Numbered from the stretch's first letter, positions 38,619 to 47,929 are shown. The stretch: DNA of 64,000 nt from Pandoraea iniqua (GCF_902459685.1 NZ_CABPSF010000007.1:248001-312000); one strand, 5' to 3'. Translations and numbers: made by a program. The notes: generated by a model from the letters alone, not told the origin.

Positions 38619-40113
38619 AGCGGAACGTCGCGCCCTGCCCTGCATGCCCCGCCTGACCAGTCTGCGCGCTGGTTTCCACCAGCGTGATGCGGCGGCCATG
38701 CAGTTGCAGGATGCGATGCACGATACGCAGGCCCAGACCGCCCTCGCGGCGCGCACCGCCCACCGTGAAGGGCCGCTCGAAGAGGCCTTCGCGCGCACTC
38801 TCCGGAATCCCCGGCCCAGTGTCGCTCACCCGCACTTCGATATCCGCCCCGGCCGGGGCCACGGCCACCACGATCTCACCACCCGACGGCGTGTAACGCA
38901 GCGCGTTCTCCAGCAGATTGGTGAACACGCGTTCGATCAACCCAAGATCGGCGCGCGCGGCCGGCACCTGCGGCGCGAGTTGCGCCCGTAATGCGACGCC
39001 GCGCGACTCGGCGCTCAATTCGAATTTCTGGAACACATCCTGAATCAGGTCGGTCACCGAGAACGGTTCGGCTTCGGGCTGCACGAAACCGTGCTCGAGA
39101 CGTGCCAACTCGAACAACGACTGCGCCAGCGCGCCCACCTTGCGGCTCTGATCCAGCGCGATGCCCAGATAGCGCCGCCGGTCGGCCGGTGCCAGCGTGG
39201 CATCCTTGAGCGACAACGTTTCCAGATAACCATGCAGCGACGACAGCGGTGTGCGCAGATCGTGTGAAATATTGGCGATCAGTTCACGGCGCTCCTGATC
39301 CTGACGCGTCAGCGTGCGCCACTGCTCGCCCAACCGGTCCACCATTTGCCGGAATGCGCGCTCCAGCACCACGATTTCGTCGTTCGGCCGCGCCTGTTGC
39401 GACGCCAGCTCATCGGCAGACACCGCAGGCAGCGCGGCCGGCGCCGCGTCGATATCGAACTCGCGCACGGTATCGGTCAGTCGGCGCAGCGGACGCGTAA
39501 TCCACGCAAACGCCGCCAGACCGGCAATCAGGCACAACGCCGCGACCAGCCCGATCGACCACAACGCGGTACTGAGCGCGGCACTTGTCGCGCCGCGCGC
39601 CGCAAAGCGGTCGTGCGCTTCGCCCAACAGCACCACGTAGATGTAGCCCACTTCCTGCCCGTTCACTCGCAACGGCGCCGCACTGAAGACCTTGCGCACA
39701 TCGGTGTTGCGCGGGTCGTCACCATAAATCGGCAGCGCTTCGCCATCGATCAGCCGATGCACCGGCGCCAGATCGATCTGCGTGCGCCGCAGATGTCCTT
39801 CCGGCGCCGCGTGCCCGGTAATGCGCCCCTGTTCGTCGAGCAGATACACCTCGACGCTCGGGTTGACCACCATCAGTTGCCCGAACAGGTTTCGCACGGC
39901 GTCCGGCTTCATGCCGTTCGCATCCATCAGTTGCGCGTTGGCGGCAATGTGCTCGGCCAGCCCCCGCGAGAGGCCCTGAATCACTTCGGCCTCGTGCATA
40001 CGGTTTGCCCGCACCTGCAACCATGCCGACGTGCCGCAGCACACCAGCAGCAGCGCCGCGAACACCAGCGACAGCCGCTGCGTGAGCGTGAGATTCCATT
40101 TGCGCGTCATCAT
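38602..40113 (-). CDS. Sensor histidine kinase (HAMP, HisKA)
   Basis: I choose ATG 40113, which overlaps the regulator stop as ATGA and gives 503 residues. An N-terminal membrane helix (about 12-32), a periplasmic sensor (about 35-180), a second helix (about 183-205), a HAMP-like linker after WITRPLRRLTDTV, and a HisKA domain with NISHDLRTPLSSLHGYLE (His284) are followed by an HATPase with NLLENALRYTP, DTGPGIP and GGLGLRIV. It is the partner of the OmpR-type regulator and is divergent, as a unit, from the methionine sulfoxide repair operon, which suggests oxidant or redox sensing. That role is inferred. Confidence 0.93.
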   Translation of the reverse strand: MMTRKWNLTLTQRLSLVFAALLLVCCGTSAWLQVRANRMHEAEVIQGLSRGLAEHIAANAQLMDANGMKPDAVRNLFGQLMVVNPSVEVYLLDEQGRITGHAAPEGHLRRTQIDLAPVHRLIDGEALPIYGDDPRNTDVRKVFSAAPLRVNGQEVGYIYVVLLGEAHDRFAARGATSAALSTALWSIGLVAALCLIAGLAAFAWITRPLRRLTDTVREFDIDAAPAALPAVSADELASQQARPNDEIVVLERAFRQMVDRLGEQWRTLTRQDQERRELIANISHDLRTPLSSLHGYLETLSLKDATLAPADRRRYLGIALDQSRKVGALAQSLFELARLEHGFVQPEAEPFSVTDLIQDVFQKFELSAESRGVALRAQLAPQVPAARADLGLIERVFTNLLENALRYTPSGGEIVVAVAPAGADIEVRVSDTGPGIPESAREGLFERPFTVGGARREGGLGLRIVHRILQLHGRRITLVETSAQTGQAGHAGQGATFRFTLPT

Positions 40114-40853
40114 GCCGCCCCTGCGTCGGTCGGATTGCCTTCGGGCGTCGCATCGCTGGCGAATTTGTAGCCACGCCCCCAGACCGTGAGAATGCGGGCC
40201 GGCTGGGCGGGATCGGCTTCGATCTTCGCGCGCAGACGGTTGATGTGGGTATTGACGGTGTGCTCGTAACCCTCGTGCTGGTAGCCCCAGACGGCATTGA
40301 GCAGGTCCATGCGCGAGAACACTTTGCCCGGCTGGCGGGCGAAGAAGTACAACAGGTCGAATTCGCGCGGCGTCAGGTCGAGCAGCTTGCCGCCCAGCGT
40401 CGCCTCGCGGGCGATCGGATCGATAAACAGGCCCGCCACCGCCAGACTGCCCGCTTCCATGCGGGCGTTGCGGGCGAGCGCATCGACCCGCCGCATCAGC
40501 GCCTTGACCCGTGCGACTAACTCCAGCACCGAAAACGGCTTGGCCAGATAGTCGTCCGCGCCCAGTTCCAGCCCGAGAATGCGGTGCACTTCGCTTGCCC
40601 GGGCACTGGTGATGATGATCGGCGTGTAGCGGGTCATTTCCCGCGCGCGGCGGCAGATTTCGAGACCATCGACACCCGGCAGCATCAGGTCGAGAATCAG
40701 GGCGTCCCAACCACCTTCGGACAGGCGCCGCAACCCCTCATCGCCATCGGCGCAATGCACGACGTCAAAGCGTTCGTCGCGCAGGTGCAGCGTGAGCAGA
40801 TCGGCGATATGCACGTCGTCTTCGACGAGCAGGACACGGCGCGGCGAATCCAT
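40110..40853 (-). CDS. OmpR/PhoB family response regulator
   Basis: This 247-residue regulator has a receiver domain with EDD (11-13), phospho-acceptor Asp55 in LILDLMLPG, and Lys in DDYLAKPFS. A winged helix (about 145-235) contains LTPREFDLLYFFARQPGKVFSRMDLLNAVWGY and VNTHINRLRAKI. Its stop overlaps the kinase start by four bases, so the pair is translationally coupled. It starts 171 bases from msrB on the opposite strand, and that shared region is the natural place for its binding sites. Confidence 0.94.
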   Translation of the reverse strand: MDSPRRVLLVEDDVHIADLLTLHLRDERFDVVHCADGDEGLRRLSEGGWDALILDLMLPGVDGLEICRRAREMTRYTPIIITSARASEVHRILGLELGADDYLAKPFSVLELVARVKALMRRVDALARNARMEAGSLAVAGLFIDPIAREATLGGKLLDLTPREFDLLYFFARQPGKVFSRMDLLNAVWGYQHEGYEHTVNTHINRLRAKIEADPAQPARILTVWGRGYKFASDATPEGNPTDAGAA

Positions 40854-41024
40854 CGTAGGGGGAACTCCCGGGAAAGGTGGGTCTGGGTGACCTCATTGTG
40901 CGCAGTTCAGGCCCTTTGAGGTATCACGAATTGTTTAATCTTACGTGAGGACTTTGCCATCACGGACGCACTACCCTTCAGTCATCGATCCGGCCCCGGA
41001 TCAGCCCACTCACCGGAGGATGCC

Positions 41025-41645
41025 ATGAAGTTGTCCGACCAGACGCCGTCCCAGAAGGCCGCCCAGCCCGTCGCGACTGCCCGCAGCACGGCCGCCAGCA
41101 CGGCCGCACCGGCGACTCGCCAAACGACGTCGCGCCGCCTGTTCCTGCTCAGCACCACGGCCGCCGCAGCCGCCGTGGCTGTCGGACTCGTGCCGCGCCT
41201 TGTACGCCCGGCCCGTGCCGACGATGCCCGGCGCGCCAGCGCGACCGAGCACTTCGAAGTGGCCTACAGCGACGCCGAATGGCGCAAACGCCTGACACCC
41301 GGCCAGTACGAGATTCTGCGTCAGGAAGGCACCGAGCGCCCGTATTCGAGCCCGCTCAACGACGAACACCGCACCGGCACGTTCTTCTGCGCCGGTTGTG
41401 CCCTGCCGGTGTTCTCGTCGCGCACCAAGTTCGACAGCCATACCGGCTGGCCGAGCTTCTGGACGCCGCTCGACAACGCCGTCGGCACCCATACCGACAC
41501 GAGTTTCGGCATGACCCGCACGGAAGTGCACTGCCGGCGCTGTGGCGGTCATCTGGGCCACGTCTTCGACGACGGCCCGAAGCCGACCGGTCTGCGCTAC
41601 TGCATGAACGGTCTGGCCATGACGTTCCGCCCGCAGCCCGCTTAA
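41025..41645 (+). CDS. msrB: Tat-exported methionine-R-sulfoxide reductase MsrB
   Basis: This 206-residue protein has an N-terminal twin-arginine signal (SRRLFLLSTTAAAAA, Arg37-Arg38) absent from cytoplasmic MsrB. The catalytic domain (about 82-205) has zinc ligands CAGC (122, 125) and CRRC (170, 173), the GWPSF motif and RYCMN with the catalytic Cys193. It should reduce Met-R-sulfoxide in exported proteins. It is followed by a DipZ-like electron shuttle and MsrA, which fits a complete periplasmic repair system, and is divergent from a two-component system. Confidence 0.95.
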   Translation: MKLSDQTPSQKAAQPVATARSTAASTAAPATRQTTSRRLFLLSTTAAAAAVAVGLVPRLVRPARADDARRASATEHFEVAYSDAEWRKRLTPGQYEILRQEGTERPYSSPLNDEHRTGTFFCAGCALPVFSSRTKFDSHTGWPSFWTPLDNAVGTHTDTSFGMTRTEVHCRRCGGHLGHVFDDGPKPTGLRYCMNGLAMTFRPQPA

Positions 41646-41750
41646 TCGCCAACGGGCAACACGCTGGCAAACCACTCGCAACAAGCGGTCGACAAACTAA
41701 CAACACGCTAATCCTCCGGCCCCGCCGGACCACGCTAAAGGAGCGTTTTC

Positions 41751-43574
41751 ATGACCTTGCTCATCCTCGCCTATCTCGGCGGGATCCTGACCATCGTCAG
41801 TCCATGCATTCTGCCGGTGCTGCCGTTCGTCTTCTCGCGCGCCGGACAGTCGTTCTCGCGCAGCGTGCTGCCGATGCTCGCCGGTATGGTGCTGATGTTT
41901 GCGCTCGTCGCCACGCTCGCCGCCGTCGGTGGCAGTTGGGTCGTGCAGGCCAACCAGTACGGCCGCTGGCTCGCCCTCGCGCTGGTCGGGTTGTTCGGCG
42001 CCACATTGCTGTTCCCCAAGCTGTCCGAACGCCTGACCCATCCGCTCGTCTCGCTGGGTGACCGGCTGTCGCAGTCGGCCCAAGGTGACGGGCAAGCCAG
42101 CGACGGCGCGACCGCGGGTACCCGTCCGGGCGCCTCGTTCCTGCTGGGCATTGCCACTGGCCTGCTGTGGGCCCCGTGCGCCGGTCCGATTCTCGGGCTG
42201 CTGCTCACCGGTGCCGCGCTGCAAGGCGCCAGTGTCGGCACGACGCTGCTGCTGATCGCGTACGCCGCCGGTGCCGCCACGTCGCTCGCACTGGCACTGC
42301 TCGTGGGCGGCCGGGTGTTCGCCGCCATGAAGCGCTCGCTGGGGGCCGGTGAATGGATTCGCCGTGTGCTCGGCGGCCTCATGCTCGCTGGCGTCGCCGC
42401 GATTGCGCTCGGCCTCGATACCGGTGTGCTGGCCCAGCTCTCGACCGCGTCGACGGGGGGCATCGAACAGAAGCTGGTCGACCAGTTGGGTGCCCGCCGT
42501 GGTGTCGGCAATGGTGCCGGTGCAGGCGATGCCGCCGCCGCTGAAACGGGCGCTGGCAACACCAACAACGCCATGACGCGCACCGCCGCGACCGAACCGG
42601 CGCCGTTGCCGGTCGAAGGTCAGTTGCCGTCGCTCGACGGTGCCGTGCAGTGGCTCAATTCGCCGCCGCTGACCGCGCAGGCGCTGCGTGGCAAGGTCGT
42701 GCTCGTCGACTTCTGGACGTACTCCTGCATCAACTGCCTGCGCACGCTTCCGTATGTGAAGGCATGGGCGCAGAAGTATCGCGATCAGGGCCTCGTCGTC
42801 ATCGGCGTACACGCCCCGGAATTCGCTTTCGAGCGCGATATCGGCAACGTCAAGAAGGCCGTTCATGACCTCGGCGTCGACTATCCGGTCGCCATCGACA
42901 ACAACTATGCGATCTGGCGCGGCTTCAACAACCAGTACTGGCCCGCGCACTACTTCATCGATGCTCAGGGACGCGTGCGTTATCACCACTTCGGCGAAGG
43001 CAACTATGCCGAATCGGAGCGCGTGATCCAGCAACTGCTGCGCGAAGCCGGTGCCACGCAGGTGGCGAGCAGCATCTCGGACGTGCAGGCGAGCGGCATT
43101 CAACAGGCGGCCGATATGCGCGACGTGCGCTCGCCCGAGACTTATGTCGGCTACGAGCGGGCCGAGAACTTCGCGTCGCCGGGTGGGGCCGTGCGCAATC
43201 AGGCGAACGACTACCGCGCGCCGTCGACGCCGTCGCTCAACGCATGGGGTCTTGGCGGCTCGTGGAAAGTGGGCGCAGAGCAAGCAACAGCCACGCAGGC
43301 CGGCGCCCGCATCGTCTACCGCTTCCATGCCCGTGACCTGCATCTGGTACTGGGCCCGGACGCCAATGGCAAACCGGTGCGTTTCCGTGTGACGGTCGAT
43401 GGTCAGGCCCCCGGCGATGCGCACGGTACCGACGTAGCGGCCGACGGCACCGGCACGGTGACCTCGCAGCGGTTGTATCAGCTCGTGCGCCAGTCCGGCG
43501 ACGTGAGCGACCGCACCTTCAGCATCGAGTTTCTTGACCCGGGTGTGTCGGCTTATGCCTTCACGTTCGGTTAA
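41751..43574 (+). CDS. DipZ-like fusion of CcdA transporter and periplasmic thioredoxin domain
   Basis: The 607-residue protein passes electrons from cytoplasmic thioredoxin across the membrane. The N-terminal CcdA domain (about 1-230) has the paired cysteines in SPCILP (Cys19) and APCAGP (Cys143). A Gly/Ala-rich linker (about 250-285) leads to a TlpA-type thioredoxin domain with CINC (326-329), VIGVHAPEFAFERD and WPAHYFID. A C-terminal beta-rich domain (about 470-607) matches the DipZ carbohydrate-binding-like module. It lies between msrB and msrA and should supply reducing power to both. Confidence 0.93.
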   Translation: MTLLILAYLGGILTIVSPCILPVLPFVFSRAGQSFSRSVLPMLAGMVLMFALVATLAAVGGSWVVQANQYGRWLALALVGLFGATLLFPKLSERLTHPLVSLGDRLSQSAQGDGQASDGATAGTRPGASFLLGIATGLLWAPCAGPILGLLLTGAALQGASVGTTLLLIAYAAGAATSLALALLVGGRVFAAMKRSLGAGEWIRRVLGGLMLAGVAAIALGLDTGVLAQLSTASTGGIEQKLVDQLGARRGVGNGAGAGDAAAAETGAGNTNNAMTRTAATEPAPLPVEGQLPSLDGAVQWLNSPPLTAQALRGKVVLVDFWTYSCINCLRTLPYVKAWAQKYRDQGLVVIGVHAPEFAFERDIGNVKKAVHDLGVDYPVAIDNNYAIWRGFNNQYWPAHYFIDAQGRVRYHHFGEGNYAESERVIQQLLREAGATQVASSISDVQASGIQQAADMRDVRSPETYVGYERAENFASPGGAVRNQANDYRAPSTPSLNAWGLGGSWKVGAEQATATQAGARIVYRFHARDLHLVLGPDANGKPVRFRVTVDGQAPGDAHGTDVAADGTGTVTSQRLYQLVRQSGDVSDRTFSIEFLDPGVSAYAFTFG

Positions 43575-43593
43575 TCGAATCGGGAGTCCTCAG

Positions 43594-44403
43594 ATGAACA
43601 AGCATCATCCGCAACACAATGCTCCGGCTACCCCCGCCACGCCGGCCACGCGTGCCCCTTCTGCCACCAAGCGCACGACTGCACTGGCCTCAGGTCTGCG
43701 CCGGTCGCTGCTGGCAGCCGCAGCCGTCGCCGCCGGTGTGCTCACATGGCAGGTTGGCGCTTACGCGTTCGGCGGTGCCGAGCCGGCCGTGTCGATCGCG
43801 GCCCCCAAACTGGACGAGCCCGCCACTGGCGCACGCACCGAAACTGCGGTCTTCGCGGGCGGCTGCTTCTGGGGCGTGCAAGGGGTCTTCCAGCACGTGC
43901 AGGGCGTGACGAAAGCCGTCTCCGGCTATGCGGGCGGCACGGCGAAAACGGCCGACTACGAAACCGTGAGCAGCGGCAGCACTGGCCACGCCGAGTCGGT
44001 CGAAGTCACGTTCGATCCGCAGAAGGTGTCATACGGCAAGCTGCTGCAAATCTACTTCTCGGTCGCCCACAACCCGACCGAACTCAATCGTCAGGGCCCG
44101 GATAGCGGTACACAATATCGCTCAGCCGTGTTCCCGATGAACGACGCGCAGCGCCGCGTGGCCGAAGCCTATATCGTGCAACTCGACGCCTCGCACGCGT
44201 TCTCGAAGCCGATTGCGACGAAGATCGAGAAGTACACGGGCTTCTATGCCGCCGAGGGCTACCATCAGGACTTTCTAACCGAGCACCCGACGTATCCGTA
44301 CATCGTGATCAACGACCTGCCCAAGGTGAAGGACCTCAAGCGGATGTTTCCCACGCAGTATCGCGATACGCCGGTGCTCGTGAAGACGGCGTCAGCGTCC
44401 TAA
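43594..44403 (+). CDS. msrA: Membrane-anchored or exported methionine-S-sulfoxide reductase MsrA
   Basis: The start ATG 43594 has GGGAG upstream. The 269-residue protein has a Pro/Ala-Thr-rich start, a hydrophobic segment (about 36-58) acting as signal or anchor, and the MsrA domain with GGCFWGVQGVF (catalytic Cys91), VSGYAGGTAKTADYETVSSGSTGHAESV and YRSAVFPM. The usual C-terminal resolving cysteines are not obvious, so reduction may depend directly on the DipZ thioredoxin domain. It completes the msrB-dipZ-msrA operon. Confidence 0.94.
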   Translation: MNKHHPQHNAPATPATPATRAPSATKRTTALASGLRRSLLAAAAVAAGVLTWQVGAYAFGGAEPAVSIAAPKLDEPATGARTETAVFAGGCFWGVQGVFQHVQGVTKAVSGYAGGTAKTADYETVSSGSTGHAESVEVTFDPQKVSYGKLLQIYFSVAHNPTELNRQGPDSGTQYRSAVFPMNDAQRRVAEAYIVQLDASHAFSKPIATKIEKYTGFYAAEGYHQDFLTEHPTYPYIVINDLPKVKDLKRMFPTQYRDTPVLVKTASAS

Positions 44404-44409
44404 GTCCCC

Positions 44410-44787
44410 TTACTTCGGCTCGTCCGCCAGTTTGTACACGCGCAGACGGTGACCGTCGGGATCGGACGCCACGAACGTGCGGCCGAAATCCATCGTGGTG
44501 GGCGCTTGCAGAATCGTGATGCCGCGAGCGCTCCAGTCCACATGGGTGGCGTCGACCTCCGCGTTGGACGCCACCGGCAGCACCACTTCGCTGCCGCCCG
44601 GCGGCGCAATCACGGTCGGCACCACCGTGTGCTTTGCCCACAGCCCCAGCTTCAGTCCCGACGGAAACACGAACAGCGCGAAACCCGGCGACGTGTCGAC
44701 CGGTTGACGGTCGAGCAGATCGGCGTAAAACGCAGCGCTCACAGCGGTATTGGCAACATACAGAATGACCATATTCGGATGCAGCAT
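44410..44787 (-). CDS. Glyoxalase/VOC superfamily protein
   Basis: The start ATG 44787 follows a strong AGGAG. The 125-residue protein has the two beta-alpha-beta-beta-beta units of the VOC fold: LHPNMVILYVANTAVSAAFYADLL and a C-terminal unit ending FGRTFVASDPDGHRLRVYKLA. SDPDGHRLRVY is a common VOC metal or ligand strand. It could be a bleomycin-binding-type or dioxygenase-like protein; the ligand is unknown. It follows the WYL regulator gene on the same strand after 163 bases and is convergent with msrA. Confidence 0.85.
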   Translation of the reverse strand: MLHPNMVILYVANTAVSAAFYADLLDRQPVDTSPGFALFVFPSGLKLGLWAKHTVVPTVIAPPGGSEVVLPVASNAEVDATHVDWSARGITILQAPTTMDFGRTFVASDPDGHRLRVYKLADEPK

Positions 44788-44903
44788 GACTAGCTCCTGT
44801 CGATTTGGATAACTGACGTATTCACTCACGTATCAACTGACGTTTCTCACGCACCGGACATCTCGGTGTGCGTCGTCATTGCCCGTATCGTAGAAGGACA
44901 TGC

Positions 44904-44930
44904 TGTCAGTTTTTGTCAGTAGTCGACAGA
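44904..44930. promoter_or_regulatory. Spaced TGTC half-sites upstream of the VOC gene
   Basis: TGTCAG at 44904-44909 and 44914-44919 repeat with a 10-base period, and an inverted GACAGA follows at 44925-44930. They lie between the WYL regulator stop and the VOC gene and could be its binding site. Confidence 0.3.
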
Positions 44931-44950
44931 CAACTTACCGTCATTTCCTG

Positions 44951-45640
44951 TCACTCTCCGTGCCGCCCCGTCGTCTCCCGCCACGCCTTGAGCAGTGAGC
45001 GGCGGCCGCGCGGATAACGCGCCGCCGACACGGTCATCGCCTCGATGCGGTCGGCGCGAAAGTGCCGGAACCCGTCGCGCAATTCGCACCACGCAACGAC
45101 CATGCGCACGCGCTCGAAGAAGCCCAGCGCGAACGGCCAGATCACGCGCTCCGACGTTTTGCCGGCTTCGTCGCGATACGCCAGTTGCAGCTTGCGCTCG
45201 GTGCGAATCGCCTCGCGAATGACGGTCAGATCGACGGTCATCGGCGGCAGCGGATCGCCCGGACCGATGAGCAGCGTCGACGCTTCGAGCGACGCGCGCA
45301 AATCGGCCGGCAGCACCGCGGCGATCTTCGCGAGCGCGTTGCCCGCCGCATCGGCCAATGCGCCATCCGTACGATTGGCCACCCAGCGCGACCCCAGCAC
45401 AATGGCTTCGATCTCCTCTTCGGAGAACATCAGCGGCGGCAGCATGAAGCCCGGCTTGAGCACATAGCCCAGCCCCGGCGCGCCTTCGATGTGCGCGCCC
45501 TGCGCCTGCAAGGTGGCAATGTCGCGATACAGCGTGCGCAGGCTCACGCCCAGCGATTCGGCGAGCGACGCCCCCGCCACCGGATACCGGTGACGGCGCA
45601 GCAGTTGCATCAGAGAGAAAAGACGTTGTGTGCGGGACAT
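44951..45640 (-). CDS. YafY-type transcriptional regulator (HTH and WYL domains)
   Basis: The start is ATG 45640 (MSRTQRL), which matches this family; ATG 45649 lies three codons upstream. The 229-residue protein has an N-terminal HTH_11 (LFSLMQLLRRHRYPVAGASLAESLGVSLRTLYRDIATLQAQGAHI) and a WYL domain around IREAIRTERKLQLAYRD and PFALGFFERVRMVVAW. Family members sense small ligands or nucleic acids through WYL. The adjacent VOC gene is a likely target. Confidence 0.9.
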   Translation of the reverse strand: MSRTQRLFSLMQLLRRHRYPVAGASLAESLGVSLRTLYRDIATLQAQGAHIEGAPGLGYVLKPGFMLPPLMFSEEEIEAIVLGSRWVANRTDGALADAAGNALAKIAAVLPADLRASLEASTLLIGPGDPLPPMTVDLTVIREAIRTERKLQLAYRDEAGKTSERVIWPFALGFFERVRMVVAWCELRDGFRHFRADRIEAMTVSAARYPRGRRSLLKAWRETTGRHGE

Positions 45641-45668
45641 GGCGCGCATTATGCGCCCGATCAGAACG

Positions 45669-45709
45669 AAAAAAGCGCACGTTCAACCGTTCGGTCGAAA
45701 CGTGCGCTT
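45669..45709 (-). terminator. Rho-independent terminator of the molybdenum hydroxylase operon
   Basis: AAGCGCACGTT and AACGTGCGCTT form perfect 11-base arms. Read on the minus strand the hairpin is followed by TTTTTTCG. It lies about 50 bases after the cytochrome c stop and before the WYL regulator start. Confidence 0.9.
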
Positions 45710-45761
45710 CTCCATCATGGATCACGACTGTAGCCCTGACCCTCGTTACACTTGCCGCGAA

Positions 45762-47207
45762 TTACTTCTGCCGCAGTTGCTTGACGATTTCCGAGTTCAC
45801 ATCGCCGGGCTGACCGCCGTAGGCCACGCGCAGGTAGTTGGTCAGTTCGGAAATCTGCGCGTCCGTCAGCCGCTTGTCGAAACCGGGCATGTCCTGCATG
45901 GCTTCGAGCCCCGGGAATTTCTGCGGCTCGATACCGTCCAGAATCGCCACGATCAGGTTGCGCGGGTCCTTCTGACGCACGGTCGAATTGCCCAGCATCG
46001 GCACAGCAACGTGCGGCTTGCCCGTACCGTCCGCCGCGTGACAACCGGCACATACCGCGAGGTACATGTTGCGGCCCGCGACGAGCTTGCTGGTATCCGG
46101 ACTCGCCGGCAACGGCGTCGGTGCCGGCGGTGCATCGCCCAGCAGGTAGGTGCTCAATGAGCGCAGGTCATCCGGCGTCAGATACTGCGAGCTCAAGTGC
46201 ACGACCGGATACATCTCGCCAAAGGCAGAGCCCTGCGGCGCGACACCCGTGCCGAAGAACGTCTGCAAGTCCTTCAACGTCCAGCCACGCGCAGCGAGCG
46301 CTTCGGGCGTCAGGTCCGGCGCAGCGATACGGGCGAGTGCGGCACCGCCGAGCGGCTTCGCGCTATCGAGTTGCCCGAACGTGCCGCGCGGCGTATGGCA
46401 CTCCGCACAGTGACCGAGCGCATTGGCAAGGTAGCGGCCGCGCAACCAATCGGCAGACTGGCCCTTCGATGCATCGGGCAACGTGTCCTTGAGGAAGATC
46501 CAGTCCCAGAAGCGCATGCCGAAACGCATGTTGTACGGGAACGAGAGATCGTGCTTCCGATTGGCCACGGCTACCGGTTTCACCGACATCAGATAGGCGT
46601 AAATCGCATCGCTGTCGGCACGCGTCATCTGCCGGTACGACGTGTACGGCATGGCCGGATACAGCACCTTGTCCGGCGCTTTGCCATCGTGCAGCGCGCG
46701 ATAGAAATCGTCGGCCGTCCAGTTGCCGATGCCGTTGGTCTTGTCCGGCGTGATGTTGGTGCCGTAGAACGTGCCGAACGGCGACTTGAGCGGCACGCCA
46801 CCGGCAAACGGCGCACCGTCGGCGCTCGTGTGGCATGCCGCGCAATCGGCCGCGCGCGCGAGGTATTTGCCGCGTGCAACCAGTTCCGGCGGTGCCGGGT
46901 TACCCGGCGTCATGACGACGGCCGTTGCGTTGCCGGTTCCCGCAGCACCGGCAGCCGCCGAAGCACCGGACGCCGGCGCATCGGCCGCCATCGCACTCGT
47001 GACGAGCGACGGCATCATCGACGTCTTGGGTTGCGGCGGTTGCGACGGCTGCGAAGGGTCGGGTGGCTTGGGCGACGTCGAGTCGTTGCACGCCGCGAGC
47101 AGCAGCGCGGCCGCGACGCAAACTGCACTGGCGCCCACGCGGCTTAGTTGACTCAGCTGACGCAGCGAAGCCGGCAGGGACGAAGAGGTGACACGATTCA
47201 GGTTCAT
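45762..47207 (-). CDS. Triheme cytochrome c lipoprotein subunit of a molybdenum hydroxylase
   Basis: The start ATG 47207 gives 481 residues with a lipoprotein signal (lipobox LAAC, Cys40) and a Pro/Ser-rich spacer. Three CxxCH heme sites are present: CAACH (122-126), CAECH (267-271) and CAGCH (386-390), each in a class I cytochrome c domain, as in the cytochrome subunits of membrane alcohol and aldehyde dehydrogenases. It should accept electrons from the iron-sulfur subunit and pass them to the respiratory chain. It is the third gene of the operon, 11 bases after the [2Fe-2S] gene. Confidence 0.93.
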   Translation of the reverse strand: MNLNRVTSSSLPASLRQLSQLSRVGASAVCVAAALLLAACNDSTSPKPPDPSQPSQPPQPKTSMMPSLVTSAMAADAPASGASAAAGAAGTGNATAVVMTPGNPAPPELVARGKYLARAADCAACHTSADGAPFAGGVPLKSPFGTFYGTNITPDKTNGIGNWTADDFYRALHDGKAPDKVLYPAMPYTSYRQMTRADSDAIYAYLMSVKPVAVANRKHDLSFPYNMRFGMRFWDWIFLKDTLPDASKGQSADWLRGRYLANALGHCAECHTPRGTFGQLDSAKPLGGAALARIAAPDLTPEALAARGWTLKDLQTFFGTGVAPQGSAFGEMYPVVHLSSQYLTPDDLRSLSTYLLGDAPPAPTPLPASPDTSKLVAGRNMYLAVCAGCHAADGTGKPHVAVPMLGNSTVRQKDPRNLIVAILDGIEPQKFPGLEAMQDMPGFDKRLTDAQISELTNYLRVAYGGQPGDVNSEIVKQLRQK

Positions 47208-47218
47208 GGCGTGTCCTC

Positions 47219-47929
47219 TCACTTCGCGTCGGTCAGGCAGCCGGGCGTCTTCAGAATGACGTCGCGCACGGCCTCGTAATACCGCACATACCCGGTGCAA
47301 CGGCAAATATGATCGTTGAGCCCTTCGGTAATCGCAGCCTCGAGATCGGCGCGCGCCACCGGTTTGCGTTTCAGTTTTTCGATGAGCACCGTCGCTGCGT
47401 TCACGAAACCGGGGGTGCAGTAGCCGCACTGGAAACTGAAGTGATCGAGAAACGCTTGCTGAATCGGGGCCAGCGTCACTTTGCCGTCGGCATCGTGCGT
47501 CGCATGGCCCTCGACCGTTCTCACCGTCTTGCCGTCGAAGTAGTTCGCGCCGGTGATGCAGGTGCGCACCGTTTCGCTACTGCCGTCGGCGTGATCGACG
47601 ATCACCACGCAGGCGTGGCAAATGCCTTGTCCGCAGCCCAGACGCGAGCCGGTCAGCCCAAGCGTCTCGTGCAGGTAATCGATCATCATCAGCCCGGCCG
47701 GCACATCGGTCGGCCCGTGCGAGACGCCGTTCACTTTCACCGTGACGGGCAATACGTCCCAAGGCGCTTTGCCGTTGCTGGCGGCAGCGGCCGTGACAGG
47801 CGCTGCCTGCGCCGGCGCACCACTTGCTGCGGCAGGTGCCGAGGCACCATCGATCTGCTGTGCTGCACCCGCTGCCGCGCTGCTCGCGGCGTCCGACGCC
47901 GCTTGAGGGGCGTTTGTCGTGTCCGTCAT
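47219..47929 (-). CDS. 2[2Fe-2S] subunit of an IorA/xanthine-dehydrogenase-type oxidoreductase
   Basis: The 236-residue protein has a plant-ferredoxin-type cluster with Cys99, 104, 107 and 124 (LGCGQGICHACVV) and a second cluster with CGYC (168, 171) and CRC (209, 211). It is the electron-transfer subunit between the molybdenum site and the cytochrome. An Ala-rich 55-residue N-terminal extension precedes the domain and is longer than in usual IorA proteins; it has no Tat motif, so export probably depends on the large subunit. Its start overlaps the stop of the large-subunit gene by four bases. Confidence 0.94.
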   Translation of the reverse strand: MTDTTNAPQAASDAASSAAAGAAQQIDGASAPAAASGAPAQAAPVTAAAASNGKAPWDVLPVTVKVNGVSHGPTDVPAGLMMIDYLHETLGLTGSRLGCGQGICHACVVIVDHADGSSETVRTCITGANYFDGKTVRTVEGHATHDADGKVTLAPIQQAFLDHFSFQCGYCTPGFVNAATVLIEKLKRKPVARADLEAAITEGLNDHICRCTGYVRYYEAVRDVILKTPGCLTDAK

